Assembly: GCA_937859855.1 (NCBI GenBank)
Contig: CALMAR010000097.1
Location: 1-25,420 of the forward strand
Source of the DNA: an uncultured Kineosporia sp.
Lineage (GTDB): Bacteria > Actinomycetota > Actinomycetes > Actinomycetales > Kineosporiaceae
Reading direction: 5' to 3'
Length of the DNA stretch: 25,420 nucleotides
A program made the translations under genes and the position numbers. Below the pieces are notes generated by a model. It was not told where the DNA came from, did not search any database, and saw only the letters and a list, made by a program, of their open reading frames with translations. Every line of letters starts with the position of its first letter. Positions within the stretch are counted from its first letter, which is position 1. Shown piece after piece: positions 1 through 8,079 of this stretch.

Positions 1-277
1 GTCCAGGACCGAAGCCAGCGTCTGGGAAGGCTTGCGCTCCAGGTCCTTCCTGACCGGGACCGGCGTCAGCGGCGGCGAAGCCGCGAGGGCCAAAGGCCGG
101 TGGGAAGCCGGGACCAGAACCAGGGCCGAACCGAGACCCGGACCTGGGACCGAAGCCCCCCGGGCCAAATCCTCGGCGGCCCCAGCGTCCCTTGCCGGTC
201 CAGTGCGGGTGTCCAGCGTTGCCGAATCCCACGTCGCCTGAACCTTCGGAATCGTCGTACATGTCTGAGTTTCTCAT
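1..277 (-). CDS. Partial Gly/Phe/Pro-rich protein, probable PadR-type regulator (N-terminus only)
   Basis: An open frame starts at ATG 277 and runs without a stop off the left edge (92 codons seen). The start is backed by an AGGAG-type ribosome site 8 bases upstream. After a short acidic start the protein becomes a low-complexity stretch rich in Gly, Phe, Pro and Arg with repeated FGP motifs. Many actinobacterial PadR-family repressors carry such a tail before their winged-helix domain, but that domain would lie outside the window, so the family call is inference. The upstream region has a perfect CGATATATCG palindrome, fitting an autoregulated PadR-like repressor. An unrelated Gly-rich protein is the alternative. 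Frame and ribosome site are solid; the function is moderate at best. Confidence 0.5.
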   Translation of the reverse strand, partial: MRNSDMYDDSEGSGDVGFGNAGHPHWTGKGRWGRRGFGPGGFGPRSGSRFGPGSGPGFPPAFGPRGFAAADAGPGQEGPGAQAFPDAGFGPG

Positions 278-291
278 CGCTGTATCTCCTC

Positions 292-313
292 TCGATACGT
301 TGTCGATATATCG
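292..313. promoter_or_regulatory. Candidate operator upstream of the PadR-like gene
   Basis: TCGATA occurs at 292-297 and again at 303-308, 11 bases (one helical turn) apart. The second copy is part of the perfect ten-base palindrome CGATATATCG at 304-313. The site lies 15-36 bases before the start codon of the leftward gene, where a repressor would block its promoter. AT-rich ATAT-centred dyads are typical of PadR-family operators. The binding protein is inferred to be the adjacent gene product. Confidence 0.45.
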
Positions 314-389
314 TAAACGAGCGGGCTGGAGATTTGTTCCGCCGCCGCCGGCCCGGACAACCGGCGCAGTGACTATCAGGGTTGAGCGC

Positions 390-395
390 TAGCGT
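390..395 (+). promoter_or_regulatory. Putative -10 box for a leaderless transcript (PBP gene)
   Basis: TAGCGT fits the actinobacterial TANNNT -10 pattern and ends 8 bases before the GTG start at 404. No Shine-Dalgarno sequence precedes that GTG. A weak -35-like GTGACT lies at 369-374, with sub-optimal spacing. Confidence 0.35.
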
Positions 396-403
396 TCCGA
401 CTC

Positions 404-2407
404 GTGGGCCGTCGTCTTTGGTTGGGCATTGGCATCCTGGTGGTCGCTCTGGTCGCCGCTGGGGTGCCGCTCGGCCTGACCTACCGGCATCACCGGGTCG
501 CTCGCGAGCAGCGAATCGCCGCCGCCGCATTCGCCGGCGCCTGGACCAGGGGCACGCTGTCGCAGCTGCGCTTCGCGGGCTCCTCCGGAGCGGACGTAGC
601 CAAGGCGGTCGCCCAGGAGACCGCAGGCCTGACCGTCCAGTCGAAAGATGCGCCGTCGTCGGTGCAAATCACCCGCATCCGAAAAGGCTCCGGTAGCGAC
701 TCGGCCAGCGCCGGTCTGGCTGTCTCCTGGCGGCTGGCCGGGCAGCGGACCTGGACGTATGCCAGCACCCTGCCATTGAGGAAGGTCAGCGGAACCTGGC
801 TGCCGTCCTGGACGCCGTCGATCATCCATCCGAAGCTGCAGACCGGCGGGCGACTGATCGCCAGCGTTCAGCCGGCCGCGCGCGGAGAGATCATCGGGGC
901 GGACAACACCGTGCTGGTCACGCAGCGGCCGGTGGTCGTGGTCGGGCTTCAGCCCTCGCGCACCGAGGACATCGATGCGTCAGCGCAGCAGATCGCCGAC
1001 GTCACCGGCATCGAAGCGACCGGGCTGGCCAAGCGAGCCAAGGCAGCCAGCAAGGACGCCTTCGTCGAAGCCATCGTCCTGCGCCGGCAGGCCTACGACG
1101 AGGTGCGCGGCCAGCTCCAGCCCATACCGGGGGCGGTGTTCCAGGAGAGGGATCAGTCCCTCGCGCCCACCGCTGACTTCGCCCGGCCGATCCTGGGCAC
1201 GGTCGGCGCTGCCACCGCGGACGTCGTCAAGGCCTCCAAGGGCCGGGTCACGGCCGGAGACATCACCGGGCTGAGCGGGCTTCAGCGCAGCCAGGACGAA
1301 CTGCTCGCCGGGACCCCGGGCCTGCTGGTGCGGCTCGAACCGGCCAATGGCCCAGTCAGCACCCTGTTCAGTGACGAGCCGGTGACCGGTCAGGACCTGC
1401 ACATCACCCTGGACGAGAAGGTCCAGCTGGCCGCTCAGCGTGCCATCCTGAAGGCGCCGAAGCCGGCCGGCATCGTGGTTCTCCGGGCCAGCACCGGCGA
1501 CATTCTGGCGGTGGCCAATGGGCCGTCGGCGGCCTCGGGTTACAACCGCGCTCTCTTGGGCCAGTACCCGCCTGGCTCCACCTTCAAGATCGTCTCCGCG
1601 ATGGCTCTGCTCAAGGCCGGCTACAGCCCGAACACGCCGGTCGCCTGCCCAGCCTCCATCAACGTGGGCGGCAGGACGTTCCAGAACGCCGAGAATGAGG
1701 TACTGGGCACGGTCGCCTTCCATCACGACTTCGCCGACTCATGCAACACGGCCTTCGTCGGCAGCTCCTCCAAGATCACCCAGAAAGAACTGGCCGCGAC
1801 CGCGAAGTCGCTGGGCTATGGAGCCGGCGCCGACCTCGGGGTCAGTGCGTTCACCGGTGACGTTCCTGCCGGCGGCGACGCGGTGGCCCACGCTGCCAGC
1901 ATGATCGGTCAGGACAAGGTGCTGGCCAGCCCGTTGACGGTGGCCGGGACCGCGGCGGCGATCGACGCCGGGACCTATCATCCGCCGCGCCTGCTGCTGA
2001 ACGGGACTGCGGACCGGGAGCGCAGTACCGGCACCGCCGCGAGCCCCCGCGCCAGCACCGGGTCCGATCCTCAAGCCGCTCCGAGCGGCGAGCCGAGCGC
2101 CGCCTTCACCCCGCCAGAGCCGGCCGGCGGCGTCGATCTCGACCCGGGCCGGGTCGCCGCCCTCCGGACGATGATGCGGGAAGTGGTCACCAGCGGAACC
2201 GGAACTCCGCTGAAAAGCGCTGCGGGTGGCCCAGTTTCCGGCAAAACCGGGACCGCGGAGTTCGGTCCGGGGGATCCGCCCAAAACGCACGCCTGGTTCA
2301 CTGGCTTCCAGGGCGACATCGCGTTCGCGGTCGTGGTCGAGGACGGCGGATTCGGGGCGGAGACGGCCGCTCCGATCGCACGTGATCTGCTCGACCAGCT
2401 CGCTTGA
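404..2407 (+). CDS. Class B penicillin-binding protein (peptidoglycan D,D-transpeptidase)
   Basis: This 667-residue protein should cross-link peptidoglycan stem peptides on the outer face of the membrane. One transmembrane anchor spans about residues 6-26, with no lipobox. Next comes an NTF2-like MecA_N-type region (about 30-150), then a PBP dimerisation region (about 155-310), then the transpeptidase domain. All three catalytic motifs are present: STFK with nucleophile S392, SCN at 446-448 and KTG at 614-616. An Ala/Pro/Ser-rich insert lies at about 535-570, between SCN and KTG. The layout resembles the mycobacterial PBP-lipo type, but anchored by a helix instead of a lipid. GTG at 404 is chosen because it places the charged MGRR directly before the membrane helix. 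The stop overlaps the next start (TTGA), implying co-translation with the glycosyltransferase gene. Confidence 0.9.
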   Translation: MGRRLWLGIGILVVALVAAGVPLGLTYRHHRVAREQRIAAAAFAGAWTRGTLSQLRFAGSSGADVAKAVAQETAGLTVQSKDAPSSVQITRIRKGSGSDSASAGLAVSWRLAGQRTWTYASTLPLRKVSGTWLPSWTPSIIHPKLQTGGRLIASVQPAARGEIIGADNTVLVTQRPVVVVGLQPSRTEDIDASAQQIADVTGIEATGLAKRAKAASKDAFVEAIVLRRQAYDEVRGQLQPIPGAVFQERDQSLAPTADFARPILGTVGAATADVVKASKGRVTAGDITGLSGLQRSQDELLAGTPGLLVRLEPANGPVSTLFSDEPVTGQDLHITLDEKVQLAAQRAILKAPKPAGIVVLRASTGDILAVANGPSAASGYNRALLGQYPPGSTFKIVSAMALLKAGYSPNTPVACPASINVGGRTFQNAENEVLGTVAFHHDFADSCNTAFVGSSSKITQKELAATAKSLGYGAGADLGVSAFTGDVPAGGDAVAHAASMIGQDKVLASPLTVAGTAAAIDAGTYHPPRLLLNGTADRERSTGTAASPRASTGSDPQAAPSGEPSAAFTPPEPAGGVDLDPGRVAALRTMMREVVTSGTGTPLKSAAGGPVSGKTGTAEFGPGDPPKTHAWFTGFQGDIAFAVVVEDGGFGAETAAPIARDLLDQLA

Positions 2408-3936
2408 ACACCAGCGATCCTTTTCCGCTGCCGGGTCCGGCCCGGCCCCTCCCGGTGCGATCGCGGCTACCGCGTTCGACCTGGCTGATCATGCTGCTGG
2501 CCGTTGCCGGGCTGAGCCTGGGCTGGCTGGTCAAGGCCCCGTGCGTGCAGACGTATCCGTCGCTGGGCGGCGTCTCCACACTGAAGAATTGGGCCGACTA
2601 CCGGCAGTACACGCTGTATTGCTACTCCGACACCATTCCGCTCTACGGCGCCGACCGGCTGGACCAGGGCGGTCTCCCGTACAAGACCAGCTGGAAGGAT
2701 CCGTCCACCGGCCAGAACCGGTACATGGAGTACCCCGTGGTGACCGGGATGCTGCAGTACGGCGTCGCCCTGGCCACCAATGCCTGGCAACGCATCACCC
2801 GGGCGCCGGACATTCCGATCTATCCCAGGCCGCCCAAGGTCGTCGTCTACTTCACCATCATGGCTGCTGTGCTGGGCGTGGCCTGGCTGGCCGCTGTGGC
2901 GCTAACGCTGCCATTGGCGGCCCGCCCCCAGCACCTCGTTCTGATGACACTGTCGCCGTTGCTCGTGGTGCACGCCTTCACGAACTTCGACGCCCTGGCA
3001 GTCGCCCTGATGGCAGCCGGCCTGTTCGCCTGGGCCCGAAACCGGCCGTGGCTGGCCGGGGTGATGCTCGGCGTCGGCGGGGCGGCGAAGCTGTACCCGC
3101 TGTTGCTGATCGGGCCACTGCTGGTGCTGTGCTGGCGGACCGGCCAGTTGCGAACCTGGCGCCGGACGGCCCTGGCGACGGCGCTGGCCTGGGTATTGGT
3201 GAACGCCCCGTTCGCTGTCCTGTTCCCCGACGGCTGGCGGGAGTTCTTCCGGCTGAATTCGACCCGCCCGGCCGACCATGACTCGGTGTACAACGCCATT
3301 TCGGTGCTCACCCACTGGCCTGGTTTCGATGGACCGCTCTACTACGGCCAGACGCCGGTGAAGCTGAATCTGATCAGCCTGGGGCTGCTGGCCGGCCTGT
3401 GCGCTGGCATCGGCCTGATCGCCGTGCTGGCTCCGCGCCGTCCGCGCGTCGCATCGCTGGCTTTCCTGGTGGTCGCGGCGTTCCTGCTCACCAACAAGGT
3501 GTGGAGCCCTCAGTACTCGCTCTGGCTGGTCCCGCTGGCGGTGCTGGCGCTGCCCAGGTGGCTGCCCCTGATCGCCTGGATGAGCCTCGACGCCTATCTG
3601 TGGGTGGTGCGAATGGGGTACTTCCTGAACCTTACCGACCCAGCCCGTGGCAACTCACCGGAAACGTTCGTCAGGGTGGTGCTGATCCGTGATGCCCTGG
3701 TCGCCATCATCTGCGGCTGGATCATCTGGACGATCTTTCGCCCGGGCGACGATCCAGTACGAGCGACTGGAGCCGACGACCCGGCCGGGGGGGTTCTCGA
3801 TCATGCAGCCGATCGCGGTCCGCACGTGCAGATCCCGTCCGCAATCACCGCTGCCCGTGGGCGCTGGCGTTCGCGTGAATCGCGTCGTGCACCCACCGCG
3901 CCAGGCCGGGAGTTCGTTCCTCGTAGTACGTCGTGA
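2404..3936 (+). CDS. Multi-pass membrane glycosyltransferase, GT87 (DUF2029)-like
   Basis: This 510-residue protein has roughly ten hydrophobic segments, the GT-C fold pattern. GT87 enzymes such as actinobacterial PimE and related proteins move mannose or another sugar from a polyprenyl-phosphate donor on the outer face of the membrane. Family-like features are an early luminal Asp (D76 in YSDTIPLY), an EYP motif at 109-111 after a soluble loop, and NFDALAVAL in a later helix. Translation starts at TTG 2404, overlapping the penicillin-binding protein stop by four bases; no better start is seen. The last 60 or so residues are hydrophilic and Arg/Ala-rich, and the final 92 bases overlap the convergent MerR gene. 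The tail passes a seven-G run near 3785 but stays in the expected frame there. Exact sugar and acceptor are unknown. Confidence 0.8.
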   Translation: MNTSDPFPLPGPARPLPVRSRLPRSTWLIMLLAVAGLSLGWLVKAPCVQTYPSLGGVSTLKNWADYRQYTLYCYSDTIPLYGADRLDQGGLPYKTSWKDPSTGQNRYMEYPVVTGMLQYGVALATNAWQRITRAPDIPIYPRPPKVVVYFTIMAAVLGVAWLAAVALTLPLAARPQHLVLMTLSPLLVVHAFTNFDALAVALMAAGLFAWARNRPWLAGVMLGVGGAAKLYPLLLIGPLLVLCWRTGQLRTWRRTALATALAWVLVNAPFAVLFPDGWREFFRLNSTRPADHDSVYNAISVLTHWPGFDGPLYYGQTPVKLNLISLGLLAGLCAGIGLIAVLAPRRPRVASLAFLVVAAFLLTNKVWSPQYSLWLVPLAVLALPRWLPLIAWMSLDAYLWVVRMGYFLNLTDPARGNSPETFVRVVLIRDALVAIICGWIIWTIFRPGDDPVRATGADDPAGGVLDHAADRGPHVQIPSAITAARGRWRSRESRRAPTAPGREFVPRSTS

Positions 3937-4657
3937 AGCGGGAATCAGCCAAGTACATGTCCGCCAAGCCCGCATGAATCTGATAAGTGCAGTCGTAGAA
4001 CGCCGAGCTGATGTGCTGCCGGTGCGCTTCGGCGGCCTCGCGAGCCTGCTCGCTGTCCGCCGCCAGGCCAGCGGTGAACAGTACGGCCATCCGGTCCGTC
4101 ACCGCCTGCTGCTCCGCCTTCACCCTTAACCAGTCCCCCTTGGTGTAGGAGGCGGTTCTGCCCCTGCTCTGCTGATAGCTGCCGGTTTCACCCCAGCGCT
4201 GCCGGGTTTCGTCTGCGTACTGACCAGGGTGATCCCCGCCGAAGACGTCGAGCATCTCGTCCGGGGGCAGATTGATCCCCATCTTCTGTGCCTCCATGGT
4301 GCGTTCCAGGACGGCAGCGATCTGCTGCAACCCTCCGATCCGGGCAAGTACGGCGGAGAGCTGGCGGCGCAGCAGCTGACCGGCCCCGGTCCCGGCGTCG
4401 TCGAGCATCCGCCCGATCTGGCCCAGGCCGAAACCGAGCTCCCGGTAAGCGAGAATGTGCTGCAGCCGGCGCAGGTCCGAGTGCTGATACTCGCGATAGC
4501 CGGCCGCCGACCGCCCGGCCGGTCTGAGCAGCCCGATCCGGTCGTAGTGGTGCAGGGTCCGCACCGTCACTCCGGCTAGCTTGGCCACCTTCCCGATCGG
4601 AAGACTGGCGCGCCGGCCGGGCCCGTCTCCCTGGTCAAGGCCATCCGCGTCGGGCAT
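3845..4657 (-). CDS. MerR-family regulator with TipAS ligand-binding domain
   Basis: This 270-residue protein carries a MerR winged helix at about residues 20-88, including TVRTLHHYDRIGLL and the GYREY wing. A helical linker follows, then a TipAS-type domain (about 125-265) with WLRVKAEQQ and CTYQIHAGLADMYLADSRF stretches. In Streptomyces TipA this domain traps thiopeptide antibiotics and the protein activates its own promoter; the ligand here is unknown. The start ATG 4657 has no Shine-Dalgarno sequence. A TACCGT box lies 7 bases upstream, with TGGACT 19 bases further, the long spacing typical of MerR-activated promoters. The 3' end overlaps the convergent glycosyltransferase gene by 92 bases. 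No drug-resistance gene is adjacent. Confidence 0.9.
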   Translation of the reverse strand: MPDADGLDQGDGPGRRASLPIGKVAKLAGVTVRTLHHYDRIGLLRPAGRSAAGYREYQHSDLRRLQHILAYRELGFGLGQIGRMLDDAGTGAGQLLRRQLSAVLARIGGLQQIAAVLERTMEAQKMGINLPPDEMLDVFGGDHPGQYADETRQRWGETGSYQQSRGRTASYTKGDWLRVKAEQQAVTDRMAVLFTAGLAADSEQAREAAEAHRQHISSAFYDCTYQIHAGLADMYLADSRFTTYYEERTPGLARWVHDAIHANASAHGQR

Positions 4658-4664
4658 GTGATCG

Positions 4665-4695
4665 ACGGTAAAGCCTGACGTTGCGGCAAAGTCCA
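4665..4695 (-). promoter_or_regulatory. Putative MerR-type autoregulated, leaderless promoter
   Basis: On the minus strand TGGACT (-35, four of six matches to TTGACA) is followed after 19 bases by TACCGT (-10). That box ends 7 bases before ATG 4657. A 19-base spacer is the hallmark of promoters that MerR proteins activate by DNA distortion. The spacer has only a weak GCC/GGC dyad. Not proven. Confidence 0.35.
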
Positions 4696-4864
4696 GCCGG
4701 TCATGAGCGATAACTCAGAGTGTTCTTGGTTCGGCCGATCGTGACATACGTGAAAACCCTGCGCGACGGTGCCCGGCCTTTCTAGAGTTCGCTCGCCGTA
4801 CATATCCGGCCGCGCAATCGGGACTGCACCTGGGGGCGTGCCACAGCAGACGGAGGAGTCCTCT

Positions 4865-6937
4865 ATGGCGTCGCGTCGGCGCAAGTTCTTGCTGACCTTC
4901 ACGGCCTTGGCCGCCGTGACCACCTTGTTCGGTTCGCAGGCCTGGGCGGCCAGCGGGCCGTCGGCTGCCCAGAGCAGTGTCCCGGCCGCGGTGCCAGCCA
5001 CCGGCACGCCCCAGATCCAGGACGGCGCCACCGAGGCCATCGCCCAGATCGGAACCACGATGATCGTCGGAGGGTCGTTCACGACCGTCCGTAACAGCGG
5101 CAGCACGACGAACATCACCCGGAACCGGATCTTCTCGTTCAACAAAGCCACCGGAACGGTGAACACCGCTTTCGCCCCCAACTTCAACGGCGAGGTCGAC
5201 GCTCTGCTGGCCGGGCCCACCTCCGGAACCGTGTACGTCGCTGGGCAGTTCACCACCCTGGCCGGGGCGACCGTACCCACTGTGGTCCTGCTGAACCTGA
5301 GCAACGGCTCGCGGGTCACCACGTTCGCTCCGGGCTCCATCACCCGTGGGATCGTCTCGCTGGCCCTGGTCAACGGCCAGCTCATCGTGGGCGGCTCCTT
5401 CAGCACGATCGGCACAACCGCCCGCACGACCCTGGCCTCGCTGAACCCGTCAACGGGTGCGCTGACCAACTATGTCAATGGCATCAGCATCACCGGCCAC
5501 CACAACTACGGGCACGTGTCGCAGGCGGAGAAGGACGCGATGCAGCCACCGCCGAACTGCACCACCTGCACAACCCCCGAGGAGGTCCAGGGACGTACTC
5601 AGATCGCTCGCCTGGCCGTGAATCCGCAGGGCACCCGGATGGCCGTGATCGGCAACTTCTACACGATCAACGGCGTCACCCGGGACCAGATCGCGATGTT
5701 CAACCTGAACGGCACCGCGGCCACCCTGGACACCAATTGGGCCAGCAGTGCGTACTCGGCCAACTGCTTCTGGTTCCTGTTCGACGGATACATGCGTGAC
5801 GTCGACTTCTCTCCCGATGGCTCGTACTTCACCGTGGCCGCCGCCGGTGGACACGAGGCGATCAATCCGCTGCAGGCGGGCTGCGACAGCATCTACCGGT
5901 TCGAGACCAATGGCAGCGGCAGTGACGTGCAGCCGACCTGGCGCCAGCAGTCCGGTAGCGACAGCTACTACTCGGTGGCCAACACCGGCACGATGGTGCT
6001 TGCAGCCGGTCACCCTCGCTGGGCGAACAACCCGTATGGATTCGACGGCCCGATGCCTGGCGCGGTGGCCCGTCCGAGCATCCAGGGGCTCGACCCGGTG
6101 AATGGCATGCCGCTGGCTTGGAACCCAGGCCGTGAGCCTCGGGCCCACGGCATCGAGGCTGTTCTGGTCGCCTCCGACGGGATCTGGATGGGGTCGGACA
6201 CGCAATACTGGGGCAACGAGCAGTATTCGCGGCCCCGGCTGGCCTTCTTCCCGCTGACCGGTGGTTACACCCCCGCGTCCACCGCCACCGCAGCGGCGTC
6301 CCTCTACCTGGCCAATGGGACGGCGCTGACCAAGCGGACGCTGTCCGGTACCACCGTAGGCAGTGACCAGAGCTCTACCTCGCCGCTGAACTTCAGTGGC
6401 GTGCGTGGTGCAGTGGTGATCGGCAACACCTTGTTCTACGGGTCGACGTCGGACAACCGGCTGCACAGCCGGCCGTTCACCGGCGCCGTCGGCGGCACCG
6501 ACACCACCGTGAACCCGTACAGCACGGTCTGGGACACGGTGATCGACAATGGCCGTACTCCGCCCCCCGGTTCACCGAACACCTATTTGATCGGCGTCCC
6601 GCCGGACCTGTACAGCTCCAGTGGCATCGGCTCGCTGACGTCCCTGGCCTATGACCGGTCGACCGGGCGGCTCTACTACACACTGTCGGGCAAGTCCTCG
6701 CTCTACTACCGGGCGTTCAGCCCCGACAGCGGCGTTCTGTATCCGATCGCCAACACGGTAAGCGCTCCGGACATGACGTCAACCACGGGTATGAGCATCG
6801 TCGGCGGCACGATCGACTTCGTGAACGGCGGCGACCTGAAGACGTCGAGCTTCGGCTCGGCCGGATTCACCGGCTCCGTCTCCACCATCGAGAGCGCCCG
6901 CAGCTGGGCGGGCACGTTCTTCTCGTACTCCTCGTAA
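4865..6937 (+). CDS. Secreted delta-60-repeat-like beta-propeller protein
   Basis: This is a 690-residue exported protein. The start ATG 4865 follows a GGAGG-type ribosome site; the frame stays open 96 bases further upstream, but without such a signal. Residues 1-28 form a classical signal peptide: MASRRRK, a hydrophobic core, then cleavage after AWA. The mature part holds recurring blades of the form 'IVGGSFTT... FN..TG' from about residue 40 to 260, typical of DUF5122/delta-60 propellers. Propeller-like sequence continues to the end (SPDGSYFTV, ATAAASLYLANG, GSLTSLAYDRSTGRLYYT). A Cys cluster (CTTC) lies near residue 236. No sortase signal or C-terminal membrane anchor is seen, so release outside the cell is likely. 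No enzymatic motif is recognised; a binding or structural role is inference. It is transcribed alone and closed by a hairpin. Confidence 0.8.
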   Translation: MASRRRKFLLTFTALAAVTTLFGSQAWAASGPSAAQSSVPAAVPATGTPQIQDGATEAIAQIGTTMIVGGSFTTVRNSGSTTNITRNRIFSFNKATGTVNTAFAPNFNGEVDALLAGPTSGTVYVAGQFTTLAGATVPTVVLLNLSNGSRVTTFAPGSITRGIVSLALVNGQLIVGGSFSTIGTTARTTLASLNPSTGALTNYVNGISITGHHNYGHVSQAEKDAMQPPPNCTTCTTPEEVQGRTQIARLAVNPQGTRMAVIGNFYTINGVTRDQIAMFNLNGTAATLDTNWASSAYSANCFWFLFDGYMRDVDFSPDGSYFTVAAAGGHEAINPLQAGCDSIYRFETNGSGSDVQPTWRQQSGSDSYYSVANTGTMVLAAGHPRWANNPYGFDGPMPGAVARPSIQGLDPVNGMPLAWNPGREPRAHGIEAVLVASDGIWMGSDTQYWGNEQYSRPRLAFFPLTGGYTPASTATAAASLYLANGTALTKRTLSGTTVGSDQSSTSPLNFSGVRGAVVIGNTLFYGSTSDNRLHSRPFTGAVGGTDTTVNPYSTVWDTVIDNGRTPPPGSPNTYLIGVPPDLYSSSGIGSLTSLAYDRSTGRLYYTLSGKSSLYYRAFSPDSGVLYPIANTVSAPDMTSTTGMSIVGGTIDFVNGGDLKTSSFGSAGFTGSVSTIESARSWAGTFFSYSS

Positions 6938-6952
6938 TTCCAGCTCGCACGA

Positions 6953-6985
6953 CCGATGGCCGCGGACATCCTCCGCGGCCATCGG
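6953..6985 (+). terminator. Strong hairpin after the beta-propeller gene
   Basis: A perfect 14-base-pair stem (6953-6966 with 6972-6985, CCGATGGCCGCGGA and its complement) closes a five-base loop 15 bases after the stop codon. No U-tract follows, which is common for actinobacterial terminators. Confidence 0.75.
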
Positions 6986-7046
6986 CCTGCCGGGAACGGG
7001 CGGATCCACCAGCCGGCCGGAACGATTGCCCACTGCGGCCGCGAGT

Positions 7047-7072
7047 GCTCGGCTGGCTGGAGTCAGCCGAGC
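7047..7072 (+). other. Inverted repeat upstream of the corA-like gene
   Basis: GCTCGGCTG at 7047-7055 pairs with CAGCCGAGC at 7064-7072 across an eight-base loop. It lies 31 bases before the corA-like start and just upstream of the putative -10 box. It may be a second terminator for the upstream gene or an operator. If the corA transcript is leaderless, the repeat would not be part of that mRNA. Confidence 0.4.
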
Positions 7073-7088
7073 GGAGCGCCATGGTCAG

Positions 7089-7094
7089 TAGAGT
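7089..7094 (+). promoter_or_regulatory. Putative -10 box for a leaderless transcript (corA-like gene)
   Basis: TAGAGT ends 9 bases before ATG 7104. There is no Shine-Dalgarno sequence in the intervening GCTCCGGTT. No convincing -35 box is seen. Confidence 0.4.
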
Positions 7095-7103
7095 GCTCCG
7101 GTT

Positions 7104-8072
7104 ATGACGCGCACCCGGGTCTATCGCGACGGACGGCTGGCGAGGGAGAACTTCCCGCCCGCTGACATCTCGGATCACTTACAGGATCCGGCCTGTGTGG
7201 TCTGGCTGGACCTGACTGCTCCCACCGAGCACGACCTCGCGATGGTGGCGGAGGAGTTCTCCCTGCACCGGCTGGCGGTGGAGGACGCGATCAAGCGCCG
7301 CCAGCGGCCCAAGCTCGACACCTACGACACGCATCTGTTCATCAGCGCCTACCAGGTCACGCTGGAATCGGGGTCGCAGAAGGTCCTCACCAACGAGGTG
7401 GCCATCTTCGTCACCAAGCAGGCGCTGATCACGATCCGGCAGGACGACCGCTTCGACATCAAGGCGGTGATCAGCCGATGGGACAACCTGCAGGACTTCC
7501 CGGTGGACGCCGGTTTCCTGCTCTGGGGCGTCCTGGACTACACAGTGGACACCCACTTCACAGCGGTGGAACAGCTGGACGACGCGATGGAGGGCCTGGA
7601 GGACATCCTCTTCGAGGAGAAGCCGCAGCAGAAACTGGTGCAGCGCAAGACCTTCGAGTTGCGCAAGGGCCTGGTAACGCTGCGCCGGGTGGCACTGCCG
7701 ATGCGCGAGGTGGTGAACAGCCTGCTCCGGCGCGACCTGCACGTCGTGGACCAGGCGATGCAGCCCTACTACCAGGACGTCTACGACCATGTGCTGCGGG
7801 TGACCGAGTGGACCGAGTCGCTGCGGGATCTGGTGTCCACCGTTCTGGACACCAATGTCTCGATGCAGAGTAACCGGCTCAACATGATCATGAAGAGGCT
7901 GACCAGTTTCACCGTGGTCATCGCCGTTCCCACCGCGATCACCGGCTACTTCGGGCAGAACGTGCCCTACCCCGGCTTTGGTCACTGGTCGGGCTTCGTG
8001 GTCTCCTCGCTGGCCATCCTGGCGGTTTCAGCTCTGCTGGTCGTTCTGTTCTACGAGCAGGATTGGCTCTGA
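7104..8072 (+). CDS. CorA-family divalent cation transporter, GQN variant
   Basis: This 322-residue protein has the CorA plan. A cytoplasmic alpha/beta N-domain (about 1-165) includes LDLTAPTEHDL, HRLAVEDAI and RQRPKLDTYD. A long helix (about 175-265) follows, then two C-terminal membrane helices (about 266-283 and 296-317). CorA proteins form pentamers that carry Mg2+, and sometimes Co2+, Ni2+ or Zn2+, across the inner membrane. The usual signature after helix 1 is YGMN; here it reads YFGQNVPYP, so the GMN selectivity motif is GQN (G284, Q285, N286). This substitution occurs in some CorA homologues and may change ion preference, so Mg2+ specificity is not assured. The M50-type protease gene begins 7 bases after the stop. 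Confidence 0.9.
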   Translation: MTRTRVYRDGRLARENFPPADISDHLQDPACVVWLDLTAPTEHDLAMVAEEFSLHRLAVEDAIKRRQRPKLDTYDTHLFISAYQVTLESGSQKVLTNEVAIFVTKQALITIRQDDRFDIKAVISRWDNLQDFPVDAGFLLWGVLDYTVDTHFTAVEQLDDAMEGLEDILFEEKPQQKLVQRKTFELRKGLVTLRRVALPMREVVNSLLRRDLHVVDQAMQPYYQDVYDHVLRVTEWTESLRDLVSTVLDTNVSMQSNRLNMIMKRLTSFTVVIAVPTAITGYFGQNVPYPGFGHWSGFVVSSLAILAVSALLVVLFYEQDWL

Positions 8073-8079
8073 GCCGCCA

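Noticed and set aside
2226..3281. 351-codon plus-strand frame overlapping the PBP and GT87 genes
   Set aside because: Out-of-frame shadow rich in Arg, Pro and Gly; both overlapping genes have strong family evidence.
3781..3936. Possible frameshift in the GT87 gene at the seven-G run near 3785
   Set aside because: The residues just after the run (GGVLDHAADR) still read plausibly in the same frame, so no break is required; only the extreme tail is doubtful.
5450..6466. 338-codon minus-strand frame inside the beta-propeller gene
   Set aside because: His/Arg/Val-rich shadow without domains; the plus-strand frame has a signal peptide, ribosome site and repeats.
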